From Ryuthela nishihirai (Eukaryota; Arthropoda; Arachnida; Araneae; Heptathelidae), in the NCBI GenBank assembly GCA_038380435.1, contig JAWZYU010000013.1, forward strand, positions 60,290,946-60,354,945: 64,000 nucleotides of DNA, in the 5' to 3' direction. Positions 1 through 12,012 of this stretch are shown one piece after another. The translations under genes were made by a program, and so were the position numbers. How positions within the stretch are numbered: position 1 is the stretch's first letter; each line of letters opens with the position of its first letter. The notes under the pieces were generated by a model, which did not search any database, had not been told where the DNA came from, and saw nothing but the letters and a program-made list of their open reading frames with translations.

Positions 1-118
1 TGCCCAAAGAGTCTTCTTTATCCTACCCATGTATGAGCCTTTGAGGTCCTTATTACCTGGCATTTAGCTAATTGTGTGCACAAGAGTGCGACTGAGAATA
101 AATAACTCTACTAAATAA
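1..118 (+). mobile_element. SINE family A, 3' fragment
   Basis: This is the diverged 3' end of a tRNA-derived SINE found repeatedly in this window. It matches the segment that reads 'gaggtcc...cctggccatttagc...gtgtgcaa..agtgc' in the better copies at 46172-46437 and 37162-37553. The copy starts before the window, so its head is not visible. Confidence 0.6.
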
Positions 119-849
119 AGGTATCTGCTGTAGAGTGATTTTATAAAATGGATTTTAAGATAACACTTCTGTTAAGATTTTCAACAAATTTTGCTATTTT
201 TTCGAACCGTAATCCCAAGCTCCTGTATGGAACTTATATACTCCCCCCCTCCCCACGAAAAACTAACATATTCACTGGGAAAAACCCAAAGTTTTAATTT
301 TATTGTTTTTTTTTCTTTGTAAGTACCAATAAAATGTTATTATTTAAATTTTCCAAATCATCTGTTGGTTCGAATTATCACTGTTAAAGAGTACAAAATT
401 TGGAAAACGATAAATTTCGTTCTCTTTGAAAAGGAACATCCTATATTCTCCAGAGGCGATATATGTTCTTCCAGTGTTTTGACAGAAATTATTCTTACCG
501 AAAAGGGCAACGTATGATTTTTGTCATCTTGGAAGCGATCTTTCAAAAAGTATTATTCCAAAGTATGTGTACGGTACATGAAAATCAATACGGTCCCCTT
601 TCAGCTCTCCCCAGAACTACCAAGGCCGTAACAACGGTGAGGCAAGTAAACATTAGCTTCGGGCGCACAAGATGAAGGGCGCATAAAAATAAAAAAATGA
701 GGGGTTCAGAAAAATACAAGATGAGGAGGCTCAGAAAAAGACTGCTATGAAACTATATAGCGGTGCAATTTCTATTCTTGCCTCTGGCACAAATATAGCT
801 AGTTACAGCTCTGATCACAGCATGGGGTGTCTGTGTGTGTGTGTGGAGG
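119..849. other. No gene seen; AT-rich spacer
   Basis: Only short ORFs with no recognisable domain, no splice-bounded exon and no repeat family that recurs elsewhere in the window. There are short homopolymer tracts (C and T runs around 241-315). Confidence 0.5.
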
Positions 850-1228
850 GAGCAGGTTGATCCATTCGACAGAGCTCCAGACTCACAATGTCATTTTCCC
901 AATTTCTACTCCCAAATGCGATTGCACTCAAATATTTTCTTCCGTTAACCCCCGTGAGAAGGGGGTCACCGTTGGGCTTCTGAAGATTGCCGTCCGTCAG
1001 ATGGGACAGTAACCTGTGGGTAAAACGCCATACCCTATATAAGTAAAAGAATGCACTGAATTCTCTTCACGGGAGATTACCATCTGTGTCCTACTAATAG
1101 CTGCCCATTGAATCTCCTACACCAACTTTCTTTAAGCCCTTTTGACCTAGCCATTTAGCCTGTTGTGTGCAAAAGTGTGCAGCTTAGAGGTTAAATCTAA
1201 GACTTAACCAACCCCAAGTGCTGAGTAA
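850..1228 (+). mobile_element. SINE family A, old diverged copy
   Basis: The body can be followed through landmarks shared with better copies: 'gagaagggggtcacc', 'gtccgtcagatgggac', 'gggagattaccatctgtgtc' and 'ctagccatttagcc'. The tRNA-like head is badly eroded, so the start is approximate. Confidence 0.6.
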
Positions 1229-1348
1229 AATAACTTTGTCTCTTTGCTATTTACTTGATTCCCAATCAGAGGTACACGAATTTGCACATCATACAATCAT
1301 TTATTACGGTATAATAATCTTTCATCCCTGAATTTTCATTATTACTGA

Positions 1349-1527
1349 GGTGCGCGTAGCTAATAACCAACGGGACGTGGGTTCGAATCCCTGATAAGGC
1401 ATGGATTTTTCTTTTTCTATGTTGTCTTTCTACTGATGTTTCGCCTTCATCCCAGTTCTTCTCCAGAGCGTATTATGCGTACTAACAGGCTTCTCTCACA
1501 TCTCTGTGACAGGCTGCTCTAATAATT
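1349..1527 (+). mobile_element. SINE family B, diverged copy
   Basis: A tRNA-derived head with B-box GGTTCGAATCC (about 1381-1391) is followed by the family-B body landmarks 'ctgataaggcatgga' and a pyrimidine-rich middle, ending near 'tgacaggctgctct'. It aligns with the better copy at 59044-59243. The A-box side is partly lost. Confidence 0.55.
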
Positions 1528-3285
1528 TAATATTTTATTTATTTTTAGAGTGCTGTATATAATACTAACTACCTAAGCTTTATCAGAGAATTTTCTTGGA
1601 GCACGTTTTCGGCATGTTCGCACAAAACTTATGTTATATATAACATATTTCCATAGGCCTTGGTTAGTATTGAACAAAAAGTGGATTGGTGAAAGAAAAG
1701 TGGGTTGGAACTTTTCGGAATGTCGCCATTTGCAGTAATATATCCATTGCCGATTTAGATAGAGCATTTCATGATGTGAAAGGAAAGCATATTCGTAGGT
1801 AAAGTAAAATTTTAGTGTATAGTGCTTCATTGAAGATAAATTAGTCATCATAACACGTGACTCTTTAATTCTATATTTTCCGCATCATTCACTCAATATT
1901 TAAAGGGTTATAGAAATTTAAATATTTAACAAGCTCATTGTATCAGAAATCTATTCCAGAAGTACTTTAAAACTATAAAATAATTTTATATAGGTCGGAT
2001 CTAGAAAAAAAATATGGGAAGAGCTATTAACTGGATCGAACCGGAAAAGAAATAAAAGATGGAAAATAACTGAATTGGTGTTTCAGTATAAAATTGCCAC
2101 TCCGTTGCAGTGGTCTTAAAATTCTTTTGAAAAATCGTGTTACATATTTGTTTCATATTATTTTCATCTCCAGTCCGGTTACTAACATTCTGAAGACGGG
2201 GGAACGAGGGACATGCCCTCCCCTCCACCCCAATAATAAATGAAAATGAATGAAAAATAATATGAAACAAATATGTAACCAATTTTATCAAATAATTGTT
2301 TATTTTGGAAGTTTGTATAAATAATTATTGCTCTGTTAGTAAAGATTACGTAAGTTCCTTACGCATTGCTTCTGTTGAATATTCCAGCATATGCAACTCC
2401 TTAAATAATAAGAGAATATTATTGAAATTTAAGAATTAGCTCCACTAAATATAGATCTTCATTTTTTTTTGTGTTGTAACATTTTACCATAAAATCTTAT
2501 ATTTTAAATTAGAAAGCTTCAAAAGTTAGCATTCTGTTAATAAAATGTGGAAATTCTTTTATATTGTTGTGTAAGCATTATATCTATACGTAGGTACTGA
2601 ACAGAAAAAACGTTTCATGTTTTTTGAATATGGAGTCATATTCAGATATCAGTAACTTCTTAAGTAATATTAATATGGACAAAATATGACTATAGTTATA
2701 CTTGAGGTCTCTATCAAATCTCTTTAAATGTTGAATTATTCACAAATAATTGTTCAGTATCCAAATAATTTTGTAAGCTGGAAAATGTACTAAATTAAAA
2801 CCTGAAAAATTATTACAACATATTAAAATGAAAAACATTCTGTAAACTTTAATAAAATATATGCTTTAGCTGCATATGTAACGATTGAACAATATATGAA
2901 TTTTGAATGATTTTTGGTTAACAAGGTAAGTTAATGTTAAATATTCCAGATTCTATAACTCACTGAATATTAAAAATATCAAAAGTAGGTATTTAGGCAG
3001 ACCGCAGTCAGATCTTCAAACGTGATTGTCAATAATCACATCTTTCCATAAAAAGCTCTTTTAAGAAATTGTAGAGTTGTGAATTTGATTCTCTCTTGAT
3101 CAAACATTTAACTATTTCAACTGTTTCTACTTTCTGTTGAGAACCTATCAATGCATGAATTTATTATTCAGTCCTAACACTTTTTGATCTCCCCTTCAAA
3201 TCCAAAAGAATCATTCCATGTTTCCTTTCCTTTTTACTGAAATGCAAGTTTCAAGAAGGAAATAAACATACCACATTCTGCAGTC
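1528..3285. other. No gene seen; contains one inverted repeat
   Basis: AT-rich sequence without a supportable exon. The only structure I see is the hairpin-forming repeat at 2139-2279, annotated separately. Confidence 0.5.
2139..2279. repeat. Inverted repeat, MITE-like
   Basis: A roughly 26-bp arm starting 'gttacatatttgtttcat' at 2139 recurs as its exact reverse complement ending at 2279. The spacer is about 90 bp, G/C-richer, and includes a C-rich 'cctcccctccacccc' tract. The arms match without a mismatch over about 25 bases. No clear target duplication is visible, so it could be a MITE or a local inverted duplication. Confidence 0.6.
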
Positions 3286-3483
3286 GACTCTTAGAGTCCC
3301 CCTGTTGCCTGGAGGGATGCAGGCAGTTTGTCAATTAGACGTTAATTGATGGTCGTTTGAACCCTCTGAGCGGGAGATGCACAACGAGGGGGGGGAGAGT
3401 TCACCCGTTCAACCTACCTTCTCCCCGGCCGACGGGCCGGTATGGTAGCGAAAGGGATTCGGCCGGTACGGTAGCGAAAGGGT
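3286..3483. other. GC-rich block upstream of an RTE copy, with a short direct repeat
   Basis: This block is much richer in G and C than its surroundings and contains a near-perfect tandem duplication: 'cggtatggtagcgaaaggg' (about 3438-3456), then 'cggtacggtagcgaaaggg' (to 3481). It abuts the first base that matches the other RTE copies. It may be an alternative 5' region of that element or an unrelated insertion. No coding potential is evident. Confidence 0.4.
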
Positions 3484-6400
3484 TATACCTACTAGACTGG
3501 ACTTGTTTATGGATTTGAGCTTGATTATGGATCCTGGACTTGCTGCACTGGTGGGCCTCTATTGAGGGAGAATCTGCCGCTGTGTTTTCTGTTTGCTTCT
3601 GGGTTGCCAGCTCTAAGTGAACAGAGGCATGGGATACCTTATATCAGCTGGTGGATAATCCTAATCAGAGGCCATTGCAGGTACCTGAACCTTACTTAGT
3701 TAGTTGGGCATCGTCAAGCCTAAACTGGAGTAATGTGTCTCAGGCAGGCCATATGGCTCTTGAAAAAGTCCACTTGAAAAGGTGGTGCCTGAAGTTCCTA
3801 CCAGCATCGGTGACTTCAGCCTTTAGCAGAGGAGGAACAGGTCTTTGCCCCATGCCTGCGATCAAGGGGCTGTTTGATATTGTTGGCCCTACCAATCTCA
3901 ATAAACCTAATTTCTTTAAAAATCCTACTAATCATTTTCTCTCTGCAGGAACGTGGAACGTGAGGACATTACATAGAGATTATTCTCTTGATGTCCTCAT
4001 GCAGGAATTCCAACGCTATAACCTAGATATTCTAGGCTTGCAAGAGACCAGATGGACAGGTAAAGGTGAGATACTTAAAATAACTTTAAATTTCTCTTTA
4101 CAGGGAGGGAGGATGGAAAGCATCACCAAGGCGTGGGTCTGCTGCTCAGCAGACATGCTAGTGATGCTCTTCTAGGATATGAGTGCATTAATGAAAGGTT
4201 TCTTACAGCAAAATTTCAGACAAGCATTAAAGACTTGAATGATATCTGCTGTTATGCCCCCACTGAGGATGCTGATGAGGATGAAGAAGGATAGGTTTTA
4301 CGGACAACTTCAGGATATTTTGAATTCTGTCAAGAAAGGAGATATTACCCTTGTTCTAGGTGATTTCAATGCCAAAGTTGGTACTGACTCTGATCTTTGG
4401 GGAGGGGTGATAGGCCCTTTTGGTATTGGTAGCTGCAATGGCAATGGGCAACGTCTCCTACAGGTAAGTAAACTCAATGGTTTCAGAATAACTAATACAT
4501 ATTACAAACACCACAACGTACATAAATACACATGGGTTTCACCTGATGGGCTGCATAGGAATATGATTGACTATATATTAATTAACAGCAAATGGGCTAG
4601 TTCTGTTAGAAATACCAGGGCATATAGGGGAGCTGAAATTGTATCTGACCATTACCTTGTTAAAAGTGTCTTGCAACTTAAACTTAAAAAGTGTTGTGCT
4701 AGGGTTAAAAAATTTACTTTTAATACTGAAGCTCTGAAAGATCCAGTTATAGCCAAAGCTTACCGTGATAGGTTACTTAGTCATTTTGACAGTCATGGTT
4801 TGCTTAATACTGAAGTTGAGGAAGAATGGGGCCATTTTAAACAGGCTTTTTTTGGACAATAACAGTACTCTTTTAGGAAAAAAGGAGCAGAGGAGGCAAA
4901 ATTATTTAAGTGATAAGGCACTTGCGCTTATTTCAGAAAGAAAGAATTGCAGGAATGTCCTTAATCATTACCTTACTAGTCCTAATAGAAAGGATTACAG
5001 AGAGCTTAATAAAAGTGTAAAGGATCAGTTAGCTACTGATAAGAATCTTTGGCTTGATAGGTTGGCTGACAAAGCTGAGGAAGCAGTTAGGCAGCATAAC
5101 AGCAGAGAGCTGTACCAGATAGTTAATGTTTTATGTGGTAGAAAATGGACAGGCATACACGGATTGCAGGATAAACAAGGTAAGGTTATAGAAGGTGAGA
5201 ATTCTGTCATGGCTAGGTGGGCTGAGTATTTCAGTGATGTTCTAAACAATGTAGTTAATTCTACTCCCATTGTTTGCAATGATGATAGATGCATTGATGG
5301 CTTTAATGTTAGCCCTATAACACAATCTTAAATTATTTTGCTTGCTAAACTAAACTTAAATTTCATAAATCCCCAGGGGTAGATGAAATTACTACAGAAA
5401 TGCTCAGAGCTGGTAATGTTTCGGTTGCCACTTGGATGACTGAAATTTTGAATAACTTTTATGATAAAGGCATTGTTCCTAAGGATTTTACCAGAGCTAT
5501 TATTATCCCTATTTTCAAAAAAGGTGATCGCAGTTCTTGTGATAACTATAGGGGTATCAGCCTACTCTCTGTTCCAGGTAAAGTTCTTTCCATGATTGTG
5601 CTTAATAGAATTAAGAATCTGGTTGACAGGCAATTGCGTGATGAGCAATGTGGATTCAGAAGTGGTAGGGGATGTGTGGATCAGATATTTTCACTTAGGC
5701 AGATTCTTGAGAAATGTTTAGAGTTTCAGAAACCTTTGGTTGCTAGCTTTGTTGATTTCAAAAAGGCTTTCGACTCTGTTGATCGTCATAATTTGTGGTT
5801 GATTGTGAGATCATATGGTATACCAGGCAAGTTAACACAATGAAAGCTCTCTATAAAAATACCGAGTCGTGTATGAGTTGGTAAGGCTTGTAGCAATTGG
5901 TTTAGCATCACTTCTGGGGTTTGACAAGGGTGCATTTTGTCTCCATTTCTAGTTTGGTTATTAATTATATTATGCAAAATTCACTGCAATTGAAAGATTT
6001 TGTCCTTAAATGGTCTAGAGATACGAAAATTTCGGATTTAGATTATGCTGATGATTTAGCCCTTTTGGCAAATGATGTTGATGAGATGAACTCTTTCATT
6101 CGAGCTGTTGATGAGACTGGTAGTAGAGTAGGTTTGGTTATAAACAGAGAGAAAACTAAAGTGATGAAAATTGGTCAGGCAGGTTGTGATTCAGTTCATC
6201 TGAATGGTTGCAGTCTTGAGCAGGTGTCACAGTTTAATTATCTTGGGAGCTATGTAACAGATACTGGTGATGTGCGGCATGAGATTAACAGATGAATAGG
6301 TATTGCTGCCGGGGCTTTTAAGAATCTATGGAGATTGTGGAGAAATAGGCGTATACACCTAAAGACTAAAATTAGACTGTATAATAATTTGGTTCTTTCT

Positions 6401-6834
6401 AGTGTTAGTTATGGTAGTGAAACTTGGATGCTGTGTAAACAAGATAACAGGAAACTAGATGCTTTTGATTCCAGATGCTTACGCAGTATCTTGGGTATTA
6501 GGTGGTTTAACTTTGTAACTAATGATGAGATTAGGCAAAGGAGTCTGCAACCTCCTTTAAGCAGCATATTGTGCAGAGAGAGACTACGCTGGTTTGGCCA
6601 TGTTGCCAGTATGGTAATTATAGATTGGCGAATAGGGTTATGAACAGTGTGACTAAAGGCCTCAGAAGGGGGGCGGGAGACATAGGATATGGTGGGCAGA
6701 CAATGTCAAACAGGACCTTGTTAGAATTGGTGTGCCAGTGGCCGGATGCAGCAGATGTAGCTCAGGACAGATATGCTTGGAGAATTAAACTGCGCGGTCT
6801 GTAGCCCATGGCTGCTTGAGGATGATGATGATGA
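3484..6834 (+). mobile_element. RTE-like non-LTR retrotransposon, copy A, 5'-truncated and mutated
   Basis: This copy encodes, in broken frames, an N-terminal AP-type endonuclease (GTWNVRT, LGLQETRW, LGDFNAKVG and a SDHYLV motif, roughly 3950-4680). A reverse transcriptase follows, with NYRGISLLSVPGKV, GFRSGRGCVDQIFSLRQI, the FVDFKKAFDSVD block and the catalytic YADD (about 6044). The C-terminal region has the SSILCRERLRWFGH motif. Frameshifts or stops interrupt the endonuclease (about 4085 and 4290), the linker (about 4855) and the RT (about 5330, 5840 and 6294). The 3' end is 'ccatggctgcttgagga' followed by four GAT units, as in the other copies. It lacks the first 270 bp or so of the copy at 37752. 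It sits downstream of the 6952-7048 carboxypeptidase exon on the minus strand, probably in an intron or 3' flank. Assignment to the RTE clade rests on domain order and motif style. Confidence 0.9.
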
Positions 6835-6951
6835 ATCTAAATTTGTGAAACTAAGTTTAAGATTTCGAATTATAATAAACATATAGTCCCTTAGGTAACC
6901 AAATCTTGGAACAAATTAGCACACAAAAATATTATACAAAATATTTCTTAC

Positions 6952-7048
6952 CCCAAGCAGTAGTAAAATTTCTGTTGATATCCACACCTACTGTTGGATT
7001 ACAGTCCACGTGACGTAAAACGTTGCGATTCTTCCGCCACATTCGATT
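6952..7048 (-). CDS. Zinc carboxypeptidase (M14) exon, downstream of 8759-8977
   Basis: This is a 97-bp exon on the minus strand, bounded by a TTAGCAG acceptor (just above 7048) and a GTAAGA donor (just below 6952). In the phase left by the upstream exon it reads RMWRKNRNVL ... GVDINRNFTTAWG. In M14A carboxypeptidases this region is R-x-W-R-K-x-R followed by C-x-G-V-D-x-N-R-N-F/W, where the Asn-Arg pair binds the substrate carboxylate. Both features are visible. It follows the 8759-8977 exon in order, phase and strand, so the two belong to one secreted or digestive-type metallocarboxypeptidase gene. The remaining exons were not found. An RTE copy and a SINE occupy the flanking noncoding DNA. 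Confidence 0.85.
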
Positions 7049-8194
7049 CTGCTAACAAAAGAAATATGCAAAATTTTAGTTGAAATATGCTTCTGGTTTT
7101 TTCCGCTTTAAATACAGAAAATCTAGGAATAAAATATTTCACTATACAAATTAAATACAGCATTACATCCTGTCCGGTTTTTTGTGTTGTTAAATTTTAC
7201 AAAACAATTTCTCTGAACTACGGTTGCTTTAAAATGTAATACAACACAATAATTTTGATAATATAATTTAATTCAGAAGTACTTAGAAGTTAATATCTAC
7301 ATTGAATGTACATTTATTACATTAAAAGAAAAAAATACTATAGACTTCACATTAAACTTTAAAAAGCTAATTACAACAGTGTGTACTTTACTTAACCTTT
7401 GTTAGAATAACATTTGATATCCTAATCACTCATAAGTTGGATTAGAATGAAGCTAAATTTTTGCATATTTTACTCCCCCGTGGTGTATCATTTGAACGTA
7501 ATTAGAATGCTTAGATGCATGAATATTTTCTACGGTGCATTCATCTGTACTTCGAAGAATTGTCTAAGGTGGGGAAACTATTTCGAGTGCTAGTTACTTA
7601 GAGTCAACTCTGAAGCTCGGCTGGTCAGAAGTAGGTGTTGCAATGCATCTGTCGGCATTGTAATGGTATTTGTTGGTCATGGCAAGAAATGCCAATAAAA
7701 GAGTACCAGGTTTGAACTTGCAATATTTGACAACTCGCAACCAACCGCAATTACGGCACAATCCGAAAACATTCTCAAAAATTAAATACAACCTCAATTA
7801 AAATTTTGAAATACTATGAAAATTTTGGAGGCAGCATAAATTGTCTCTGCATGCCACAGATTCCCTCCTCACTGGCCTATAAGGCAAAGAACATCTGATC
7901 TTCCTAGCAGTATTCTCAACAGAAAGTTCAGTTTCTATTTCATATTTCTTTCTTCTTCTGAGTTTTCTTTCTTTATTCAGAGACTTTGTTGTAACGGTAC
8001 CACGGAAGAAGTTGTGTTTGTAGCAGCAGACGATCTATTAAGAGTACCTGTGCTAAGGAGTCGTCCATAAATAATGTAACTGTTCTAGCCGTGTTTCCCT
8101 TCCTCTTCACAGACACATAACCAACTGAAATCGATAAGTTGGCTGACCAAAGAATTTTAAAGAAATAAGAACTCGATTTGTGCGAGCCTTTGAA
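7049..8194. other. Carboxypeptidase intron, no other feature seen
   Basis: Lies between the two minus-strand carboxypeptidase exons and is AT-rich. The small ORFs here show no domain or splice-bounded coding signal. Confidence 0.5.
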
Positions 8195-8570
8195 AAGGGT
8201 ACGATGACTCATTTGGTAAAGGCCAGGCTCGTAATCTGAAGTTCCCATGTTCAAGTTCTAGTTGGCCAGCATTAAGATTTATCTCCACAAAAATGAAAAA
8301 CTACTGCCCTGCCCTCGGTCAGTAGGAGAAACAGATGAGCTTGGAAGGGCCGCCATCCGTTGGATGGGACGTTAAGCTGTGGCTCCGTGTACTGAACCAT
8401 ATCCTGTGCACATTAAGGAACACACTGGATGTTCTTGATGGGAGGTTACCATCTGTCTCCCAATAGCTGTCTAGCGAGTCTCCTCCCCCAACCTTCTCGG
8501 TCCTTGTGACACATCTCGTTGTGTGGAAAAAAAAGTCCCTCAGAGGTAAAAGAACCCAAGCCTTTAAAAA
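8195..8570 (+). mobile_element. SINE family A, in the carboxypeptidase intron
   Basis: The tRNA-like head ('ggtaaaggccaggctcgtaatctg', then a B-box-like 'gttcaagttct') is followed by the full family-A body: 'cctcggtcagtagg', 'ggccgccatccgttggatggga', 'gtgcacattaaggaacacactgga', 'gggaggttaccatctgtctccc' and 'ccccaaccttctcgg'. It lies antisense to the host gene. Confidence 0.8.
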
Positions 8571-8758
8571 AAAATGTGAGCAGTAACAATTTTTTCTGTT
8601 CGCATCCGTAATATAAATCCTTGTAAAGTGAAAAAAGTAAAAGAAAAACAGACTAAAGAACTTGCTCAGAGAGGAATGGGTTGGTAATGACAATAACATA
8701 ATCTGAAATATTTCATAAAATTTAAGAAACAAAAGAATTTATTACTCAAAATCCTTAC

Positions 8759-8977
8759 TTCTGTTTTAGAATAACAGAACCCGTCAGGGTTCATCACAGG
8801 TATGATACACCAATTAAAATTAGTGTACAGGTTTTCTACGTTTGTTACCAAGTAGTCATGAATTAAATTAATTATTCTGACTGCGAACTGGATGGGAGCC
8901 CATTCTCTGGCATGTGTGCCACATTCAATAAGGATGATTTTTTTTTCTGATTCAGAATTGCACTGCTCATCACCGAT
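8759..8977 (-). CDS. Zinc carboxypeptidase (M14) exon with the HxxE zinc motif
   Basis: This is a 219-bp exon (73 codons, phase 0 at both ends) on the minus strand. A CTTCTACAG acceptor precedes 8977 and a GTAAGG donor follows 8759. It reads ...IILIECGTHAREWAPIQFA...IIPVMNPDGFCYSKTE. THAREW contains the M14 zinc ligands His and Glu (H-x-x-E), and P-V-x-N-P-D-G is the conserved strand that follows in the M14A catalytic domain. This family removes C-terminal residues from peptides and is usually secreted as a zymogen. The residue before the zinc motif is Cys-Gly-Thr instead of the commoner Gly-Ile, a modest deviation. The downstream exon is at 6952-7048. Upstream exons for the propeptide and signal peptide were not identified within the window. 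Confidence 0.9.
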
Positions 8978-9157
8978 CTGTAGAAGTAAAAAAAAAACAA
9001 ATAAAGACCAATGAGTCACTTTTATGCAGAATCTCATACAAGAAAATGCAATAAATACATACAATGAAATATGATAAAATATAAAATCCATGTTAAATAA
9101 TAGGCGCAGCACACCTTTATGTTAAATAATTAATAATAGGCAGCACATCTTTCTATA

Positions 9158-10328
9158 CACACTGGCCACTGAATTAAAAACCTTTGTGCAGATTTACATA
9201 AACATCACTTGCGCAGCATATATACAGAATGTGTGAGACATGCATCACCACATGATCTAAGCATCTATTTAAATCTGCTGCTCGTCAGCAATCGTCAATA
9301 GTGTTGATCACAATAGGAAAACAAAGGATCTTTCATGGTTCAATAAAGGGTTTATTGTGGGTGCCTGTCTCGCTGGAGCGATGATTTTAAAAACAGCAGA
9401 GCTGACTGGTTTCACGAAAGGCAAGCTCGGTTTTTTAATCAGTGGAAAAAATAACCCACATTGCTTGTCTAAGAGGCGTAAGTGTGGCACGACAACAATC
9501 TGTCAGAAACATGATCGCTCTCGTACTGAGAAGGCTTGTACGGAGAAACAAGACTTCCTGTCTGCAGCAATTTCCCCAACATTCAGTGAAGGCTGTTCCC
9601 AACCCATATCTCAGTAAACTATGCGCAGGGAATTGAAGAGAATTGTTATTAGCAGTCGCATGCCTATATGGAACCAGCTGATTTCTGCAAAGAACTGGAA
9701 AGTTCGTCCACAGTGGTATCATGACACCATGACTGAACATTGGAAGACTGAAAAAGGAGTCGTGTGGTTTGACGACCTGCGGTAACTTTGTACTGACAGT
9801 AAGCAGAGAATTTAGCGGGAGCCCCATGAATACACCCAGTAAACAGAACTCAAAGTTGTGGAGGCAGTGTCATGAAGTGGGGCACGTTCTGGGTTCCCTG
9901 ATATTGCTGGAAGGTTGGTTGTCCAAGGATTATCTGAACATCGTTGCCGATCAAATCCATTCTGCAACACTCTTTTTATCCAGCAGGTGACGGCTGTTTC
10001 ATGGACAACAATGCTACTGTCCATCGTACAAGATGTAGTCAGCAGTGGTTCAGCGACTCTCACCATCTTCTCTGGCCACCACAAAGCCCGGATCTGAACC
10101 CCATTGAGAATGTACGGGACCTTAGAAAAACAGATCGGGGAGCAAAGTCCTCTTCCGTCAAATCTGAGCCACTTAAAGGACTGTCTGGTGAACGCCTGGT
10201 ATGCTGGAGATGTAAAGGTTCCAATACCTTGTGGAATCTATGCCAAACTGCATATGTGCTGTAATTTGGGCTAAAGGAAATACAACTCGGTACTGAATAA
10301 AGGTTACTAATTCAGTAGCCGGTGTGTG
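9158..10328 (+). mobile_element. Tc1-like DNA transposon, decayed
   Basis: The terminal inverted repeats begin CACACTGGCCACTGAATT at 9158 and end as their near reverse complement at 10328. The arms are about 35 bp, imperfect, and flanked by TA on both sides (9156-9157 and 10329-10330). The interior holds a transposase relic on the + strand with the DDE-domain landmarks FMDNNATVH (about 9999) and WPPQSPDLNPIENV (about 10073), the typical Tc1 spacing and ending. Reading frames are broken several times, so no functional transposase remains. It lies next to the carboxypeptidase exon. Confidence 0.85.
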
Positions 10329-10330
10329 TA

Positions 10331-10956
10331 GTGCATCCTGTGACAGAAGTTGTTGGCGTCCTGTAATTTGGTAGATACTTTTCCGATCGGTTTCAAATTT
10401 GATGTGGTGGTTCCACTTCTTTTACTCTGTATTGGATTAAAAGATCGAGTTACTAGTTGTCGTGGGTCGAGATTAAACCTATTTCGAATGCCCGAAATTT
10501 TTGGGGGCACTGCCGTCACATCTCACTACCATGAAAGTTATGAATGAGGTACTACATTATCAATACAGACAGGGGCAAAAAATGCAAAAGTTATCAATTG
10601 ATGGACGTTTGCGCCAAACTTTCGGCGGGATATAAGTAATTTAAAATATTTGCTCCGATTTACACAATTTTTTTGAAATATCTTGAAAAAAGAAAATTTC
10701 ATTGTCAAGAAAATTAAGGTAATCTGTAAAAATAGACTTTAGAATGTGTTTTAAAGAAACTTAGATGTGTTTTCAAAAAAATAACCAGCACAATAACAAA
10801 TCACCTCTGGCGAATAGAGAAACTTTTTTTCAATGAGAATGAAGTTTGTTGCGTTTTTTAACTTTAGCATTCTCCAACGATAAAAATCTAATGTGTTATT
10901 CGGAAAATTTGAATGGTAATGTTTTCTGAGTATGATTATTTGGTGTCCTTCATTCT
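10331..10956. other. No gene seen
   Basis: Unannotated sequence between the Tc1-like relic and an RTE fragment. There are no splice-bounded exons and no repeat shared with the rest of the window. Confidence 0.45.
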
Positions 10957-11520
10957 AGATGCTTACGTAGTATCTTGGGCATTAGGTGATTTGGCCATGT
11001 AAGTTGGGTTGGATTGTTTTACCTCTGAGCAGCATATTTTTGCACACAATGGGCTAAATGGCCGTCATAAGGACCCCAAAGGCTCAGAGAAGGTTGACAG
11101 AGTGGACCCACCAGAACAGCTGTAGGGAGAGAGATGGTAGCCTCCTGTCTGTGCCATTCAGCATGTTCTTTAATGTACGCAGGGTATGGCTCTCCCACAC
11201 ACAGGATCACGGCTCAACATCCCATCCGACAGGCGTCAGCCTTTCCAAGCCCATCGTAGTCCCCTACTGACCATGGGCAGGGCGGGGAATTTTTCAGAGA
11301 TAAATCTCAATGCTGACCCAATTGGGACTCGAACCTGGGAATTACAGATTATGAGCCTGGCACGTTATCGACTGAGCCATCTCCGCCCTAGGGTATGTAA
11401 TTGATGATGAGATTAGACAAAGGGGTCATCAATCATCTTGTGTATGGAGAGATTGCGTTGGTTTGGTCATTTTGCTCGCATCCAGTGCTGCAGATTGGCG
11501 AATAGAGTTATTAAAAATGA
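10957..11520 (+). mobile_element. RTE-like fragment (3' region), split by a SINE
   Basis: Before the SINE at 10999 the sequence reads CLRSILGIR-like, and after 11392 it resumes at the next part of the same RTE C-terminal region ('gatgatgagattag...ggagagattgcgttggtttgg'). The join shows an imperfect 'atgtaa' duplication at the SINE edges. Confidence 0.75.
10999..11392 (-). mobile_element. SINE family A inside an RTE fragment
   Basis: A near full-length copy in reverse orientation: tail ('ttgggttggattgttttacctctgag') on the left and tRNA-like head on the right, with B-box complement 'gggactcgaacc' near 11325 and A-box complement 'cgactgagccat' near 11370. Flanked by 'atgtaa' on both sides. Confidence 0.85.
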
Positions 11521-11558
11521 AGTAAAAAATTTAAAAATAACTATCTACATAGGCAGTA

Positions 11559-11732
11559 GAAAATAAACCTAAAGCGAGTTTATCGAATTTTCAATCAATC
11601 ACTGAATTCTCATTGACTTCAAAGGAAGATAGGGCGCCAGCAATTTTGTTGTAGGTAAATCGGCATCCTATCTTCTGTTGAATATAAACTCAGTGTCTGA
11701 TTTCACCATCGATATGCTATAGGTTTATTTTC
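11559..11732. mobile_element. Short MITE with TA flanks
   Basis: The arm GAAAATAAACCTAAAGC at 11559 and its near reverse complement ending at 11732 are both flanked by TA (11557-11558 and 11733-11734). Length is 174 bp and there is no coding capacity. TA flanks and terminal inverted repeats suggest a nonautonomous Tc1/mariner derivative. Confidence 0.65.
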
Positions 11733-12012
11733 TATTTTTAAGGCTCATTAAGGAAGATGAAATTAAAAAAAAATGCTTATCACTAAAAACAGCTACTTTT
11801 AGAACATTCATTTAATATACTAGGACTGATAAACATCGACCACAGTTTTCCTCCCTTTTTGAGTTGTGTTTGAGGTAGCCCATGACATTGGAGATGTCAC
11901 AAACTTTAATTTGAGATATGACTGGTTAAAGTCTAACTCTGTTAAAAAGTATAAAGTTTGGTTCTTTATAGGATTTATTATGGTAATGAAACTTTAACCC
12001 TTTGTAAGCAAC

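Noticed and set aside
2001..2291. Minus-strand ORF of 96 codons as a gene
   Set aside because: It overlaps the inverted repeat at 2139-2279, has no recognisable domain and no splice or initiation context.
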